Shown here: positions 39,069 through 39,845 of the stretch, piece after piece
How positions within the stretch are numbered: position 1 is the first letter of the stretch
Layout of the letters: every line of letters starts with the position of its first letter
Assembly (NCBI GenBank): GCA_016926755.1
Contig: JAFGNZ010000052.1
Span: forward strand, 1-39,845
DNA: 39,845 nt
Origin: Myxococcaceae bacterium
GTDB taxonomy: Bacteria; Myxococcota; Myxococcia; Myxococcales; Myxococcaceae
Reading direction: 5' to 3'
The notes under the pieces: generated by a model
Database searches by the model: none
The model's input: only the letters and a program-made list of their open reading frames with translations
What the model was told of the DNA's origin: nothing
Program-made: the position numbers and the translations under genes

Positions 39069-39845
39069 ATGGTCCAGAGCGAACTCTACAGCCGTGGGTA
39101 CGAGCAGCTGAAGGCGGGCAACTACGACGAGGCGAAGCGGCTCTTCCGCGACCACGAGGAGGCCTCCGGCACTGCCGCCGAGACGAAGGCGCTGATGGGC
39201 CAGGCGGAGACGCGCCTGGCCCAGGGCGACGTGGGCGGCGCGGCCAGGCTCTACGAGCAGCTGCTCGATCGCAACCCGTCCCTTCCCGAGGTCTACCTCG
39301 GTCTCACGCGCATCAGCCTCTTCACGGGGCAGCGTGAAGGGGCGCGCGTCCACGCCACCGCGGCCGTGCGCCTGGGGCCGGAGCTGGGCCACTCCTGGAT
39401 GCTCCTGGGCCTGGTGCACGAGACGGACGGGGAGCTGGAGGCCTCGCTGCAGCACCTGCGCAAGGCCGTCGAGCTCTCTCCCACCGTCTTCCTCTGCCAG
39501 TTCAACCTCGGGCGCGCGCTGGCCGCGGCGGGCCGGCCCGCCGAGGGCATCGTGCCGCTGAAGAAGGCGACCGAGCTGGAGCCGAACAACCCGGACGGCT
39601 TCTACACGCTGGGCATGGCCTGCAAGCAGGCGCGCCGGTACGAGGACGCGCTCCGGGCCTTCGAGCGGGCGAAGGAGCTGGCCCCGAAGAACGTGGATTA
39701 CTGGGCCACCCTGGCCGACGTGCTCTTCGAGGTGAAGGAGTTCCAGGCGGCGCGAGACCTCCTCGACCGGGCGCTCGCGGCCTGTGGCGACCACCCGGCG
39801 CTGCTGGAGAAGGCGCTGGCCACGGCGATGATGCTCTCGGACACC
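39069..39845 (+). CDS. TPR-repeat protein (3' end outside window)
   Basis: The frame opens at ATG 39069 (GAGGG 12 bases upstream) and stays open to the window edge, 259 codons. It reads as tandem 34-residue helix pairs: YSRGYEQLKAGNYDEAKRLF, an ETRLAQGDVGGAARLYEQLLDRNPS unit, a SWMLLGLVHETDGELEASLQHL unit, a FYTLGMACKQARRYEDALRAF unit and more. These are canonical TPRs (W4-G8-Y11-A20-A27-P32 pattern). No signal peptide. It lies 21 bases after the repetitive protein gene, so likely in the same transcript, and could be its chaperone or export adaptor. That partnership is inference. Confidence 0.85.
   Translation, partial: MVQSELYSRGYEQLKAGNYDEAKRLFRDHEEASGTAAETKALMGQAETRLAQGDVGGAARLYEQLLDRNPSLPEVYLGLTRISLFTGQREGARVHATAAVRLGPELGHSWMLLGLVHETDGELEASLQHLRKAVELSPTVFLCQFNLGRALAAAGRPAEGIVPLKKATELEPNNPDGFYTLGMACKQARRYEDALRAFERAKELAPKNVDYWATLADVLFEVKEFQAARDLLDRALAACGDHPALLEKALATAMMLSDT

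Noticed and set aside
37140-39794. 884-codon open frame on the - strand.
   Set aside because: Antisense shadow of the repetitive protein and TPR genes; no start signal or domain.
1-39845. CRISPR arrays, tRNA/rRNA genes, insertion sequences, integrases.
   Set aside because: No regularly spaced repeats, no tRNA-like cloverleaf arms and no transposase or recombinase motifs were seen on either strand.

Overview
The window is GC-rich chromosomal DNA with strong G/C preference at third codon positions. Several traits point to a fruiting-body myxobacterium of the Myxococcaceae/Archangiaceae type: a SitA-like toxin/immunity pair, an NAL-repeat lipoprotein, two Ser/Thr kinases, an FHA-sigma54-type activator, a dual-kinase hybrid sensor, DUF4214/SH3b enzymes without signal peptides and many lipoproteins. 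This assignment is by gene content only. No tRNA, rRNA, CRISPR array, integrase or transposase was found.

Layout. Positions 1-921 hold the 3' end of a TIGR02269/SitA-type toxin gene and its overlapping immunity gene, ended by a hairpin shared with the convergent DUF3565 gene. Positions 1.6-4.9 kb hold an acetoacetate-decarboxylase-like gene and an oligopeptidase B-like gene, separated by decayed DNA. Positions 5.35-19.6 kb form the most interesting unit. A rightward trio encodes a zinc-ribbon/kinase/ATPase/TPR protein, a lipoprotein and a second kinase. It converges on an FHA-AAA-Fis activator, behind which lies a leftward run of four genes for exported proteins. One of these resembles the N-terminal lipid-transfer module of vitellogenin/MTP (signal peptide, beta region, then a helical-repeat region). 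A textbook intrinsic terminator sits inside this run. The natural reading is that kinase signalling plus the FHA activator control an envelope or secreted complex, possibly one handling lipids; that function is inference.

Positions 20-24.5 kb carry a sensor kinase with the order PAS-PAS-HK-REC-HK, a YbaY-like lipoprotein and a DUF6765 protein. Positions 24.7-28.4 kb carry a lysoplasmalogenase, a GT-B glycosyltransferase, a zinc-ribbon/propeller membrane protein and a DUF4845-like protein. Positions 28.5-31.3 kb carry aspartate kinase, a GspG-like pseudopilin and a lipoprotein. Positions 31.3-34.7 kb hold a 57-nt near-perfect palindrome, a PH-like membrane protein translationally coupled to an acyltransferase, and a flavodoxin-membrane fusion. 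The right end (34.7-39.8 kb) has two divergent units with related-looking lysine/proline/alanine/serine-rich N-termini and no signal peptides: a DUF4214-SH3b-glycoside hydrolase, and a repetitive toxin-scaffold-like protein followed by a TPR protein that runs off the edge.

Several short C-terminal gene remnants lie in intergenic DNA (around 2.8, 5.0, 22.9 and perhaps 30.7 kb), suggesting gene loss by deletion. A 35-nt segment shared in frame by two unrelated genes 2.6 kb apart (34 of 35 identical) points to recent patchwork exchange.
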